A stretch of 64,000 nucleotides of DNA, from NCBI GenBank assembly GCA_964540815.1, contig CAZIOH010000008.1, positions 44,327-108,326 on the forward strand. Reading direction: 5' to 3'. This DNA comes from CAZIOH01 sp964540815 (GTDB taxonomy: Bacteria > Myxococcota_A > Polyangia > Fen-1088). Below, in pieces: positions 17,467-26,396 of the stretch. Position numbers and translations under genes: made by a program. The notes under the pieces were generated by a model. It saw only the letters and a program-made list of their open reading frames with translations, was not told the DNA's origin and did not search any database. Positions within the stretch are counted from its first letter, which is position 1; the number at the start of each line of letters is the position of its first letter.

Positions 17467-17868
17467 TCAGGCGGCCGGGTCGAAGTTCGCCCCGCGTGCG
17501 ACCGCCCGCACCACGTCCATGGGCGTGACGATCCCCGCCAGCTTGCTCTCCTCGTCGAGGACCACGACCCGATGGATGTTGCGGCGGGCCATCTCGGTCA
17601 CGGCGGCCAGCGCGGGGTCGTCGGCGTACAGCGAGATGACCTCCGGACTCATGAGATCGCCCACCGTGGCTTCTCCGCGGATCCACTGGGCCGGCTCCGG
17701 ATTGACGAGATCGGAGCTGGAGAGCACCCCGACCAGATTCCCCTGCGCGTCGCGGGCGGGCGCGCCTCCGAGGTGACGTCGGGTGAGCCCCCAGGCCGCC
17801 TCCTCGGCGGATGCATCGGCCTCCACCGTGTAGACGTTGGCGGTCATGATGTCCTTGATCTTGAGCAT
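17467..17868 (-). CDS. Two-CBS-domain protein
   Basis: A stand-alone CBS pair of 133 residues. CBS1 is MLKIKDIMTANVYTVEADAS ... HLGGAPARDAQGNLVGVLSSSDL; CBS2 is VGDLMSPEVISLYADDPALA ... NIHRVVVLDEESKLAGIVTPMDVVRAV. Such modules sense adenosine nucleotides and often act as small energy or stress sensors. It is divergent from another CBS gene, with a sigma-54-like element upstream (17912-17929). Confidence 0.92.
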   Translation of the reverse strand: MLKIKDIMTANVYTVEADASAEEAAWGLTRRHLGGAPARDAQGNLVGVLSSSDLVNPEPAQWIRGEATVGDLMSPEVISLYADDPALAAVTEMARRNIHRVVVLDEESKLAGIVTPMDVVRAVARGANFDPAA

Positions 17869-17911
17869 GGCGTGTGTCCTCCCCGTTGATCCGACGTAAC
17901 AAGGGTAGGGG

Positions 17912-17929
17912 ATCAAGCGACGTGCCAAG
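17912..17929 (-). promoter_or_regulatory. Sigma-54-like promoter element of the reverse CBS gene
   Basis: Read on the reverse strand it is CTTGGCACGTCGCTTGAT, with the -24 GG and ten bases to a -12 that reads GA instead of the canonical GC. It sits ~45 bases before the start codon. The same 18-mer with two changes occurs at 18924-18941, which argues for a shared function. Confidence 0.45.
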
Positions 17930-18075
17930 GGGACGTGCCAGGCCCCACGCCGCCTTCTGGAGGGCGGTCCCGATCCCCGGGCGGCGCTGACGCAGGAATT
18001 GCGCGTGAGGCGCGAGGTCGTGCAGTTCGTGCAGCGCGGGAGACGGCGAAGGTCCGGCGCTCCGCGACATTCGCG

Positions 18076-18092
18076 CTGGCACGACTGCTGCT
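18076..18092 (+). promoter_or_regulatory. Sigma-54 (RpoN) promoter
   Basis: CTGGCACGACTGCTGCT matches the RpoN consensus YTGGCACGRNNNTTGCW at 16 of 17 positions, with the invariant GG (18078-18079) and GC (18090-18091) separated by ten bases. It ends 62 bases before the ATG of the CBS gene. Transcription would need an NtrC-type activator. Confidence 0.7.
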
Positions 18093-18153
18093 GAAGCCCC
18101 AAGGAACGAAGAGTCCAGTTCGAGCCCGAGTCGTCACACGCGGAGGAGCGACC

Positions 18154-18732
18154 ATGAAGTGCAAAGACATCATGAGCAAGAACCTCGAATGGCTGAACGA
18201 GAAGGACACCGTTCAAAAGGCGGCGGTCATGATGGCGGACTCCGGCGTCGGGTTCCTGCCCATCTGTGACGCCCGGCACCACGTGATCGGCGTGGTCACC
18301 GACCGGGATCTGACGGTCCGGGTGCTGGCTCGCAACGTGGTCCCGGCCACCACGTCGGCGGCGCTGGTCATGACCGCCCCCGCCGTCACCTGCTCCGAGA
18401 ACGCGGACGTGCACGAGGCCGAGCGCCTGATGGCCAACGAGCAGAAGGCCCGGCTGGTGATCACGGACGATGAAGGCCGGTTGGCTGGCGTCTTGAGCCT
18501 GGCCGATCTCATCGAACGGCTGCCGGGTCGCGAGAGCCTGCACACCGTCCAGGCGGTGCTCTGGCGCGAGGCCCTCGGCCCGCGCGGTGGGGCCTCGCGC
18601 GGCGAGCCCTTGCTGAAGGACGATCCGGTGGCGCGGCATCTTCCTCCGCCTCTCGACGAGGTCCAGGCCCGGCCCACGATCTTCACCGGCGGGCACCGCT
18701 CCGGCAGCACCAAGACCTTCCCTGATTCGTAG
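18154..18732 (+). CDS. Two-CBS-domain protein with C-terminal tail
   Basis: A protein of 192 residues. CBS1 is MKCKDIMSKNLEWLNEKDTVQKA ... FLPICDARHHVIGVVTDRDLTVRV; CBS2 is ALVMTAPAVTCSENADVHEAERL ... RLVITDDEGRLAGVLSLADLIERL. A tail of ~60 residues of unknown structure follows (GGASRGEPLLKDDPVARHLP). GGAGGA lies six bases before the ATG. It is probably a nucleotide-sensing stress protein under RpoN control. It is paired head-to-head with another CBS gene. Confidence 0.92.
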   Translation: MKCKDIMSKNLEWLNEKDTVQKAAVMMADSGVGFLPICDARHHVIGVVTDRDLTVRVLARNVVPATTSAALVMTAPAVTCSENADVHEAERLMANEQKARLVITDDEGRLAGVLSLADLIERLPGRESLHTVQAVLWREALGPRGGASRGEPLLKDDPVARHLPPPLDEVQARPTIFTGGHRSGSTKTFPDS

Positions 18733-18923
18733 GGGGGGACGTCGAGCACGGCGGGGTCGGGGCCGTCCGTCGAGCGCACTGCCGCGTAACGCGTGTCCTC
18801 GCAGGCGTATAGATTGGCGGACACCCGGAATCACAGTGACGGCCCTCCGTCCTCCGTCAGGCCGGAATCGAGCTGGAATCGGCGGGGAGCGGGGCAGGCA
18901 GCGGGCTGGCGGACGGGCGGATG

Positions 18924-18941
18924 CTTGGCATGTCGCTTGAA
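18924..18941 (+). promoter_or_regulatory. Sigma-54-like element upstream of the holin-like gene
   Basis: CTTGGCATGTCGCTTGAA is 16/18 identical to the element before the reverse CBS gene. The -24 GG is present; -12 reads GA. It lies ~90 bases before the start codon of the next gene. The rest of 18733-19030 shows no gene that I can support. Confidence 0.4.
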
Positions 18942-19030
18942 TTCGTGTCCACAAGTAGGTGCTCGAGAGGTGCGAGAGGTCCAACCTCCGCCAGCGGGGA
19001 CGACCAGGACGATCAGAGGAGGCAGGCGCC

Positions 19031-19456
19031 ATGGACACACGAACCAACGGGACGACAATCGGGGCAGGTCAGAAACGGGCGAAGATTCTCCGCTTTCCCA
19101 CCCTGCGGATCGTGGAGCTGATGCGCACACGGGTGCAATCGGTGAGGCTGGACCTGGTCGGGCCGCAGAGTCGACTCCTCGTGCGGCTCGGGACCTGGCT
19201 CATCTTCTTGCCGCTCGTGGCACTTGGCTACCTCCTGGTCCTGGCGGCGTTGATGCGGATGGTGGCGGTGTCGATCGGCTGGGGCGTGACGCTCCTCGTG
19301 TTCGGCTCCGCCCATCTCGTCATCGGGGCGCTCGGCGTCCTCTTCGGGCGGGAGGTGGGTCAGCCGTGGAGCCAGCCGGTCCTCGAGCCGGAGCTCGAGT
19401 CGGCCCGGCCCGTGCTCCGCAATGCCGGGACCTCGCCCCCGAGCCCGACCGTCTGA
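19031..19456 (+). CDS. Small membrane protein with two transmembrane segments (holin-X-like)
   Basis: A protein of 141 residues. A basic N-terminus (ELMRTRVQSVRLDLVGPQSRLLVRL) is followed by two hydrophobic helices, LGTWLIFLPLVALGYLLVLAAL and WGVTLLVFGSAHLVIGALGVLF, and a short Pro/Glu-rich tail. The plan resembles the phage-holin superfamily III / DUF1469 proteins that accompany stress genes in proteobacteria; this is a pattern-level suggestion only. AGAGGAGG lies about ten bases before the ATG. Confidence 0.65.
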   Translation: MDTRTNGTTIGAGQKRAKILRFPTLRIVELMRTRVQSVRLDLVGPQSRLLVRLGTWLIFLPLVALGYLLVLAALMRMVAVSIGWGVTLLVFGSAHLVIGALGVLFGREVGQPWSQPVLEPELESARPVLRNAGTSPPSPTV

Positions 19457-19560
19457 TCCCGGGTCGCGCCCGATGACCAGGTGAGCCGCCGGCCCGGCGG
19501 CAGGACGCCGCTCGCCCGGCACTACCCACGGCGGGGTGAGGTCGGTTAGAAGCAGCGGGA

Positions 19561-21312
19561 ATGAAGACCAGCAAGGGTGTGAAGGTCGCGGTGCTGCTCG
19601 GCGCGGCGGCGCTGGTCGGAGCCAGCGCCTCGTCGTGGTCGAGCCCGACGCCGACCCAGAAACCGATCTCGTCGCCGGGCCCGACGCCGAAGATCCCCGA
19701 CCGGGCCGAGCTCGAGCGGCTGTCTGCCCACCTCGCCCCGGTCGACCTCCGGGTGAAGCTCGATGGGCTGTCGGCCGGTGACCGGGCCGCGCTGCCGCTC
19801 ATCGTGGATGCCGCCCGGTTGATGGACACCCTCTTCATCCGGCAGGTGTGGGCCGGGAACGAGGCCCTGCTGCTGTCGCTGGCGACCGACGCGACCCCCC
19901 TCGGTCACGCGCGCCTGCACGCCTTCGTCCAGAACAAGGGCCCGTGGCTGCGCCTCGAGGGAGACGTCCCGTTCCTGCCCGGGGTGGGGCAGAAGCCGGA
20001 GGGGGGGGCCTTCTACCCCGCCGACACGACCAAAGACGAAATCGCAAAATGGTTGGGGACCCTGGGGCCGGCCGAGCAGGTGGCTGCCCGCGGATTCTTC
20101 ACCACCGTCCGCCGGAGCCCGGAGGGCCGCCTGCAGGCCGTCCCCTACAGCGTGGAGTACGGCCCCGAGCTCGGCCGCGCGGCCGGGTTGCTGCGGCAGG
20201 CGGCGGCCCTGAGCAGCGATCCCAGCCTGCGCGCCTATCTCGAAGGCCGCGCCGGGGCCTTTCTCGGCAACGACTATCGCGAGAGCGATCGCGCCTGGAT
20301 GCGCCTCGACGGCGCCATCGAGCCGACCATCGGCCCCTACGAGGTCTACGAGGATGGATGGTTCAACGCCAAGGCGGCCTTCGAGGCCTTCGTGACCATC
20401 CGCGACGACGCCGCCACCCGGAGCCTCGCCCACCTCGGCGGCGCCTTGCAGGATATCGAGGACCACCTGCCGATCGCGCCGGGGCTGCGCAACCCCAAGC
20501 TCGGGGCCCTGTCACCCATCCGGGTGGTCAATTCGCTGTTCGGCGCCGGGGATGCCAACCGTGGGGTGCAGACCGCCGCATTCAACCTGCCGAATGACGA
20601 CACCACCACCCGCCTCACCGGGACCAAGCGCACCCTCCTCAAGAACATCCAGGAGGCGAAGTTCGAGAAGATCCTGCTCCCGATCGCCCGGCGCGTGCTG
20701 TCTCCGGCCGATCGCCAGCACGTCTCCTTCGAGGCGTTCTTCACCCACATTCTCATGCACGAGCTCATGCACGGGCTCGGTCCCCACCAGGTCACCGGCC
20801 GCCCGACCGTGTCGGTGCGCGCCGCCCTCGAGGACGCCTACAGCGTCATCGAGGAGGCCAAGGCCGACATCTCCGGCCTGTTCGCGCTGCGGTACCTGCT
20901 CGATCACGGCGTGCTCGAACCCGCGCTCGCCTCCGCGATCTATCCGACCTTCGTGGCCACCTTCTTTCGGGCGCTGCGCTTCGGAAGCACCGAGGCGCAC
21001 GCCCGGGGGGTGGCCCTTCAGCTGAACGCCCTGCTCGACGCGGGCGCCATCACCGAGCGCGCCGACGGGACCTTCGAGGTCCACGCGGCCGGCGGCACGA
21101 TCACCTCGGCGGTGTCCGCGCTCACCGCCGAGCTCATGACCCTCGAGGCCTCCGGGGATCACGCCGCCGCGGTGCGGATGGTGCGAGAGCGGACGGTGAT
21201 CCGTCCCGCGATCGCGCGCGCCCTGCAACGGCTGTCCGAGGCCAAGGTGCCGGTCGACATCGAGCCGCGCTTCGTGACCGCTGCGGCGCTCGGCGGTGCC
21301 TCTTCGCCCTGA
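19561..21312 (+). CDS. Exported M49-like (dipeptidyl-peptidase III family) metalloprotein
   Basis: A protein of 583 residues with a signal peptide (KVAVLLGAAALVGASASSW). The metal site is HELMH at residues 400-404 followed by EEAKAD at 431-436, the spacing and form of the M49/DPP III zinc site. Classic M49 enzymes have HELLGH, whereas this has the shorter HExxH, as seen in distant bacterial relatives. Other family-like blocks are FNLPND, GTKRTLLKNIQEAKF and GPHQVTGRPT. It is probably a periplasmic peptidase or hydrolase; the substrate is unknown. Confidence 0.75.
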   Translation: MKTSKGVKVAVLLGAAALVGASASSWSSPTPTQKPISSPGPTPKIPDRAELERLSAHLAPVDLRVKLDGLSAGDRAALPLIVDAARLMDTLFIRQVWAGNEALLLSLATDATPLGHARLHAFVQNKGPWLRLEGDVPFLPGVGQKPEGGAFYPADTTKDEIAKWLGTLGPAEQVAARGFFTTVRRSPEGRLQAVPYSVEYGPELGRAAGLLRQAAALSSDPSLRAYLEGRAGAFLGNDYRESDRAWMRLDGAIEPTIGPYEVYEDGWFNAKAAFEAFVTIRDDAATRSLAHLGGALQDIEDHLPIAPGLRNPKLGALSPIRVVNSLFGAGDANRGVQTAAFNLPNDDTTTRLTGTKRTLLKNIQEAKFEKILLPIARRVLSPADRQHVSFEAFFTHILMHELMHGLGPHQVTGRPTVSVRAALEDAYSVIEEAKADISGLFALRYLLDHGVLEPALASAIYPTFVATFFRALRFGSTEAHARGVALQLNALLDAGAITERADGTFEVHAAGGTITSAVSALTAELMTLEASGDHAAAVRMVRERTVIRPAIARALQRLSEAKVPVDIEPRFVTAAALGGASSP

Positions 21313-21345
21313 GGCCGAGGTCACTCACTCACCCAGGCGACGCGA

Positions 21346-21828
21346 TCACAGGATTCGAGGAATCACGGCGCCACCGCCCGCGCCGCCGCCGGTCTCGGGC
21401 GTCCCGGTGCCGGTGCGTGCGCCGGAGCCGGTGTGGCCCGCGCTCCCGCTCGAGCCACCGGGCGTGGGCGTGCTGCCCTTGCCGGGGCACTTGAAGATGC
21501 TGCCGAAGAAGCTGCACGGGCTTCCGCTCTTGCCTCCCGCGCCCGGATCGTGCGCGCCAGTGTTGCCCGCGCCGGCGGAACCGGGATTCGAGCCGGGGTG
21601 CTCGGTGGTCGGGGCCGTCGCCCCGCCGAGCCCGGCGATCCCACCTTGGCCACCGTGGTCGCCGCCAGGTCCAGCCGAGGTCTTGGCGCCGCTCGACCAT
21701 CCGCCGCCCCCGAGGCCGAGCTCGGCCGCGGCGGTCTGGCCGGTGCTACCGTCACCGCTCGAGGAGCATCCGACGAAGAGGAAGACCAGGGCCAGTTTCG
21801 CGGCTTGAATGAGACGCTTGGTTCGCAT
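21346..21828 (-). CDS. Gly/Ser/Thr-rich lipoprotein
   Basis: A protein of 160 residues. The signal peptide is MRTKRLIQAAKLALVFLFVGC with lipidation Cys21. The remainder is low-complexity Gly/Ser/Thr/Pro with one ordered patch holding two cysteines (GSPCSFFGSIFKCPGKG), which could form a disulfide loop. No family recognised. Its composition is typical of disordered surface lipoproteins of myxobacteria. Confidence 0.7.
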   Translation of the reverse strand: MRTKRLIQAAKLALVFLFVGCSSSGDGSTGQTAAAELGLGGGGWSSGAKTSAGPGGDHGGQGGIAGLGGATAPTTEHPGSNPGSAGAGNTGAHDPGAGGKSGSPCSFFGSIFKCPGKGSTPTPGGSSGSAGHTGSGARTGTGTPETGGGAGGGAVIPRIL

Positions 21829-22066
21829 GGAGGCTCCCTTGCAGGGCGGGTGGGTGGGTTGTGGCCGCACTCGCGTGGCGGCCGCCACCTCCTTCTGCAA
21901 CCGTGGCGCCACCACGCGCGACGGGTCCGACGCCGTCGCCTGGCAATGAGAGCCTTGAATTCCCGGGACTTTTCACCGGTCCACCCCTGGCGCGCCGCAT
22001 GGATCGGGCCTGCGCGCGCGCAAGGGATTGCGCCGGTGCAACGGGCAACCCGCCCGCCCCGGCGGC

Positions 22067-22588
22067 TCAGGCCGCCGCTATCGCCGGGTTCGACACCGCC
22101 GACCACGGATCGAGCAGCCGCTCGGCGTCGATCCCACCGGCACCCGAGCCTCCCGTGACGAGCTCCTTCCATGCGGCGCCGAGCTCGTCCTTGCGAATCA
22201 CGAAGGAAAGGCCGAGGAAGGGCGTGTGGCCTTCCGGCGTCTCGAGCAACATCTCGAACGGGCGTGTGCCGGCCTGGGTCACGAGCTCTCCCCGAGCCAT
22301 GCTGACGCTGCCATTGCCGGTCACCGGGCTCACATTGGTGCTGCGAAAGGCCAGCAGCTCCTCGGCGGTGTCGTCGGCGTGGTTGAGGTGATCCGGGCTG
22401 GTGACATCCACCGCCATCCGCACGGACAGCTCGTCGAGATCGTTACCCAGCGCGACCGCGCTCTGCCATCGGTGAAACCGGCCCGAGAGAAACAGGTTCT
22501 CCCCGTGGATCCGCAGGTCGATGGGCGAGCGCCTTCGCGAGATGGCAGTCTCGACCGCCAGAGTCGTGCGTATTTTTTGATTTCCCAT
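22067..22588 (-). CDS. Hypothetical protein, 173 residues
   Basis: Starts MGNQKIRTTLAVETAISRRR and continues with a beta-rich body (PIDLRIHGENLFLSGRFHRW, LSVRMAVDVTSPDHLNHADD, GRGELV-like strands, FLGLSFVIRKDELGAAWKEL). No signal peptide is present. The order of strands faintly recalls the YceI fold, but no diagnostic motif is present and I would not assign it. It reads divergently from ilvB. Confidence 0.6.
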   Translation of the reverse strand: MGNQKIRTTLAVETAISRRRSPIDLRIHGENLFLSGRFHRWQSAVALGNDLDELSVRMAVDVTSPDHLNHADDTAEELLAFRSTNVSPVTGNGSVSMARGELVTQAGTRPFEMLLETPEGHTPFLGLSFVIRKDELGAAWKELVTGGSGAGGIDAERLLDPWSAVSNPAIAAA

Positions 22589-22965
22589 GTTGATACCGTC
22601 TCCCTTATGACGGCCATTGCAAGATAAGCACCGCGGCGTCTCCGACTAGTCGCCGACCGGTGAGGAAGGTCACCGAGGCAACCTCGTTCGCCCGTTGGGC
22701 GGGCTGTCCGGGGGTCCTGACTGGCGTCGAGCTCACCCGGGCTGGTCAAGTGGCCCGCGCGCGGCCAATTCGACGTGTGGTCCCGGGGAGATGGTCGAAA
22801 TGGCGCTCGGCTTGGCAGGAAAGAGACCGCAGATACGGAATTCCCGTGTTCACACTGCGTCATATCGCTCAATCGAGATGGTACGAAGAAACCTACATCT
22901 CAAAATCGTCTGGCAATCGGCGATTCCGGATGTTAGGTTGCTCGCTCCCCGACAGGAGGTTCCAC
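22589..22965. other. Intergenic region upstream of ilvB
   Basis: A 377-base divergent gap. It is less GC-rich than its surroundings in the second half (22800-22945) and so probably holds the ilvBN promoter. No T-box, leader peptide rich in branched-chain residues or clear terminator was found by eye. Confidence 0.5.
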
Positions 22966-24780
22966 TTGGCCAGCTCACGCGGTTCGACGGCTCCACTCCC
23001 CAGCTCTTCTCCTTCCTCTCATTCCGCAGCTCCGGCGGTCGTGCCGGTCCCCGTTCGCGGCGCGGTCGCGGCCGTTGCGCCCACCGGGGCCGAGAAGCTC
23101 ATCCGGTGCCTGGAGCGCGAGGGCGTGGAGTATGTCTTCGGGCTCTCGGGCGGCGCGGCGATGCCGATGTTCGACGCCCTGGTGGATTCGAAGATCAAGC
23201 TCATCCTCGTCCGCCACGAGCAGGGCGCCACGCACATGGCCGACGGGTACGCGCGCGCGACCGGTCGACCCGGGGTGGTGCTCGTGACCTCCGGTCCAGG
23301 GGCGACCAACACCGTCACCGGCCTGCTGACCGCGCTCATGGACTCCGTGCCGATGATCGTCCTCACCGGGCAGACCATCTCCCCGATGCTGGGCAAGGAC
23401 GCCTTCCAGGAGGCGGACGTCACCGGCATCACCTACCCGGTGGTCAAGCATTCCTATCTGGTCAAGGACCCGAACGACATCCCGCGCATCGCGCGCGAGG
23501 CGTTCCACCTCGCCACCAGCGGTCGGCCAGGCCCGGTCCTCATCGATCTCCCCAAGGACGTCACCAGCGCCCGCTGCACCGCCGACTTCGTCGACACCGT
23601 CGACCTGCCCGGCTACAATCCCCCCGGCAAGGCCGATCCTCTGCTCCTCAAGAAGGCGGCCACCCTGCTCGCGCGCGCCAAGCGCCCCGTTCTGTACGTG
23701 GGCCACGGCGCGGTCATCTCCGACGCCGGTCCGGCCATCACCCGGCTCGCCGAGAAGCTGCAGGCGCCGGTGGTCAACACCTTGCTCGGCAAGGGCGCCG
23801 TCCCCGAGGACCACGCCCTCAACCAGGGCATGCTCGGCATGCACGGGACCGCCTACGCCAACAAGACGGTCATGAACTGCGACTGCATCATGGCCATCGG
23901 GGCCCGCTGGGACGATCGCATCACCGGGAAGCTGTCGGAGTTCTGCGTGGGCGCGACCAAGATCCACATCGACGTCGACGCCGCCGAGTTCAACAAGATC
24001 GTGCGCCCGGACGTCTCCATCGCCGCGGACGCGCGCCTCGCCGTCGAGGAGCTGACCACGATGGTCAGCGCCTGTGACACCGAGGCGTGGCTGGGCGAGA
24101 TCGCGGCCTGGCGCAAGCAGCTCCCCCTCAAGTATGTGAAGAAGGGGGGCCTGAAGGCCCAGTATGTGCTCGACCGCCTCGACAAGCTCGGCGGCCGCGA
24201 CTGCATCCTCACCACGGACGTCGGCCAGCATCAGATGTGGGCCGCGCAGTTCTGCCTCACCACCAAGCACCGCCACTGGCTGTCCTCGGGGGGCGCCGGG
24301 ACCATGGGCTACGGCTTTCCGGCCGCCATCGGGGCGCAGTTCGCCTGTCCCGACAAGAAGGTCTGGGCCATCGTGGGCGACGGCGGCTTCCAGATGACCC
24401 TGGCCGAGCTGGCGACGGCGGCGATTCACAAGCTGCCGGTCAAGGTCCTCATCATCAACAACTCCTACCTCGGCATGGTGCGCCAGTGGCAGGAGCTGTT
24501 CTTCGACAACCGCCTGTCGGGGGTCGATCTGGTGGGCAACCCCGACTTCGTCAAGCTGGCAGGCGCCTACGGCATCAAGGCCTGGCGGGTGCGGCGTCCG
24601 GCCGAGGTGGACCGGGTGCTGAAGGCCGCCATGGACTACAACGAGGGCCCGTGCGTGGTGGAGGCCGAGGTGATCAAGGAGGACAACGTGTTCCCCATGA
24701 TCCCGGCTGGCGCCGCGTTGCGCGACATGATCATCGAGAAACCCAAGCAGAAGATGGAGAAGCCTACGGGCTCCACATAG
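22966..24780 (+). CDS. ilvB: Acetolactate synthase large subunit
   Basis: A ThDP-dependent enzyme of 604 residues catalysing the first common step of valine/leucine/isoleucine synthesis. The ThDP-activating Glu (LVRHEQGATHMADGYAR) is at ~85. The FAD/ThDP blocks include VTSGPGATN, KRPVLYVGHG and WLSSGGAGTMGYGFPAAIGA, and the GDGGFQM...NN metal-diphosphate motif begins at ~471. I chose the TTG at 22966 because AGGAGGT ends five bases before it; the upstream in-frame ATG at 22930 has no ribosome site. A Ser/Pro/Ala-rich N-terminal extension (~35 residues) precedes the catalytic core. It forms an operon with ilvN. Confidence 0.95.
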   Translation: MASSRGSTAPLPSSSPSSHSAAPAVVPVPVRGAVAAVAPTGAEKLIRCLEREGVEYVFGLSGGAAMPMFDALVDSKIKLILVRHEQGATHMADGYARATGRPGVVLVTSGPGATNTVTGLLTALMDSVPMIVLTGQTISPMLGKDAFQEADVTGITYPVVKHSYLVKDPNDIPRIAREAFHLATSGRPGPVLIDLPKDVTSARCTADFVDTVDLPGYNPPGKADPLLLKKAATLLARAKRPVLYVGHGAVISDAGPAITRLAEKLQAPVVNTLLGKGAVPEDHALNQGMLGMHGTAYANKTVMNCDCIMAIGARWDDRITGKLSEFCVGATKIHIDVDAAEFNKIVRPDVSIAADARLAVEELTTMVSACDTEAWLGEIAAWRKQLPLKYVKKGGLKAQYVLDRLDKLGGRDCILTTDVGQHQMWAAQFCLTTKHRHWLSSGGAGTMGYGFPAAIGAQFACPDKKVWAIVGDGGFQMTLAELATAAIHKLPVKVLIINNSYLGMVRQWQELFFDNRLSGVDLVGNPDFVKLAGAYGIKAWRVRRPAEVDRVLKAAMDYNEGPCVVEAEVIKEDNVFPMIPAGAALRDMIIEKPKQKMEKPTGST

Positions 24781-24782
24781 CC

Positions 24783-25328
24783 ATGACCGCCACAGCCGCA
24801 CTGGACATTTCCAGCAGCCTTCCCGTGATGCCCCCAGGGCCCATGCACACCATCTCGATCCTGGTCCGGAACAAGCCCGGGGTCCTGGTTCGCGTGGCGC
24901 TGATCTTCTCGCGCCGCGGCTACAACATCGAGAGCCTGGTGGTGAGCCCGGACCTCGCCAATGGCGGTTTCTCGCGCATGACCATCACCTGCAGCGGGGA
25001 TCCCGACACGCTGGAGCAGATCATCAAGCAGTGCACCAAGCTCATCGACGTGGTTCACGCCATCGATCACACGGGGCAGTCGGTTATCGAGACCGAGATC
25101 GCGCTCATCAAGATCAGGTGTCAGCTCGACCAGCGCACCGAGATCCTGCAGATCGCCGAGCAGTACAACGCCAAGGTGGTCGACTACGGGACGGATTCGC
25201 TGATGGTCAGGATCTACGGGGGCAGCGAGAAGCTCGACGCCTTCGTGACCCTCATGCGTCAGTTCCAGATCGTGGAGATGGTCCGCTCGGGGAAGATCCT
25301 GATGGCGCGGGGGCAGGCCACCACCTGA
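24783..25328 (+). CDS. ilvN: Acetolactate synthase small (regulatory) subunit
   Basis: A protein of 181 residues starting three bases after ilvB. An N-terminal ACT domain (HTISILVRNKPGVLVRVALIFSRRGYNIESLVV, residues ~22-95) binds valine for feedback inhibition, and a C-terminal domain (ETEIALIKIRCQLDQRTEIL ... DSLMVRIYGGSEKLDAFVTLM) contacts the large subunit. Length and motifs are standard for the ~165-180-residue IlvH/IlvN group. Confidence 0.96.
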   Translation: MTATAALDISSSLPVMPPGPMHTISILVRNKPGVLVRVALIFSRRGYNIESLVVSPDLANGGFSRMTITCSGDPDTLEQIIKQCTKLIDVVHAIDHTGQSVIETEIALIKIRCQLDQRTEILQIAEQYNAKVVDYGTDSLMVRIYGGSEKLDAFVTLMRQFQIVEMVRSGKILMARGQATT

Positions 25329-25363
25329 CGGGGGGGCGCGGCCTCGGGTAAGCTCGCGCGCCG

Positions 25364-26323
25364 ATGCCCACCGTCGATCTTTCTCTCGCCGAGCTCGAGA
25401 CCTACCCCGGCCGCAACCCGCGGCCGGCCGACTTCGACGCCTACTGGGAGCGGGGGCTGGCGGAGATGCGCGCCACCGATCCGCGGGTCGAGCTGGTCCC
25501 GGCGGCGCTCGAGCCCGGCTTCGCGGAGTGCTTCCACCTGTACTTCGACGGAGTGGGCGGGGCGCGGGTGCACGCCAAGTACCTTCGCCCCAAGCGCGCG
25601 CGCGGGCGGCACCCGGCGCTGCTCGAGTTCCACGGGTACACCGGGGACAGCGGGGACTTCGCGCCCAAGCTCGGGTGGGTCGCCGCCGGGCTCTCGGTGG
25701 CATCGCTCGACTGCCGGGGGCAGGCCGGGCTCAGCGAGGATCGGGGCGGCGTCCGCGGCACCACGCAGGCGGGGCACATCATCCGCGGGCTCGAGGACGC
25801 CCCCGACAAGCTCCTCTACCGGCAGATCTTCCTCGACACCGCCCAGCTCGCGCGGATCGTGATGGGCTTCGAGGAGGTGGATCCCGAGCGGGTGGGCGCG
25901 CGCGGGGCCTCGCAGGGGGGCGCGCTCACGTTGGCCTGCGCCGCCCTCGAGCCGCGCATCCGGCGGATCGCGCCGGTCTACCCGTTCCTGTCCGACTACC
26001 AGCGGGTGTGGGAGATGGATCTGGCCAAGGACGCCTACCACGAGCTGCGCGAGTTCTTCCGGCGGCACGATCCCACCCACGCCCGGATCGGTCACTGGTT
26101 CGAGCGCCTCGGCTACATCGACGTGCAGCACCTGGCCCCGCGCATCCGCGCCGAGGTGATGATGGGCGTCGGCCTGATGGATACCGTCTGTCCGCCCTCC
26201 ACCCAGTTCGCCGCCTACAACAAGATCACCTCCCCCAAGACCCGCATCATCTACCCCGACTTCGCCCACGAGCACCTCCCCGGCTGGGCCGACCGCGAGT
26301 TCGCGTTCTTCGGGAACCTCTAG
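25364..26323 (+). CDS. Acetyl esterase of the AXE1 / cephalosporin-C deacetylase family
   Basis: An alpha/beta hydrolase of 319 residues. The hallmark PALLEFHGYTGDSGDF oxyanion region is at ~84-99, RGQ at 118-120, the nucleophile Ser183 in RGASQGGALT, the acid Asp273 in GLMDTVCPPST, and the catalytic His in FAHEHLPG (302 or 304). The family deacetylates xylan-derived and other acetylated small sugars. No signal peptide is present, so it is cytoplasmic. It follows ilvN by 35 bases, with no evident functional link. Confidence 0.9.
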   Translation: MPTVDLSLAELETYPGRNPRPADFDAYWERGLAEMRATDPRVELVPAALEPGFAECFHLYFDGVGGARVHAKYLRPKRARGRHPALLEFHGYTGDSGDFAPKLGWVAAGLSVASLDCRGQAGLSEDRGGVRGTTQAGHIIRGLEDAPDKLLYRQIFLDTAQLARIVMGFEEVDPERVGARGASQGGALTLACAALEPRIRRIAPVYPFLSDYQRVWEMDLAKDAYHELREFFRRHDPTHARIGHWFERLGYIDVQHLAPRIRAEVMMGVGLMDTVCPPSTQFAAYNKITSPKTRIIYPDFAHEHLPGWADREFAFFGNL

Positions 26324-26396
26324 GAGGGACGGCGCGGCCGAGGCACGTCAGGCCCCGCCCCTGTCCCTGGCGGGTGCCAGTGCGCCTCGAAGGAGG

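Noticed and set aside
17922..17942. A further TGGCACG on the reverse strand as a sigma-54 site
   Set aside because: No GC or TTG at the required ten-base distance from GG.
22660..22965. An N-terminal extension of IlvB starting at 22660, or at the ATG at 22930
   Set aside because: No ribosome site at those starts and no family similarity. AGGAGGT five bases before the TTG at 22966 is decisive.
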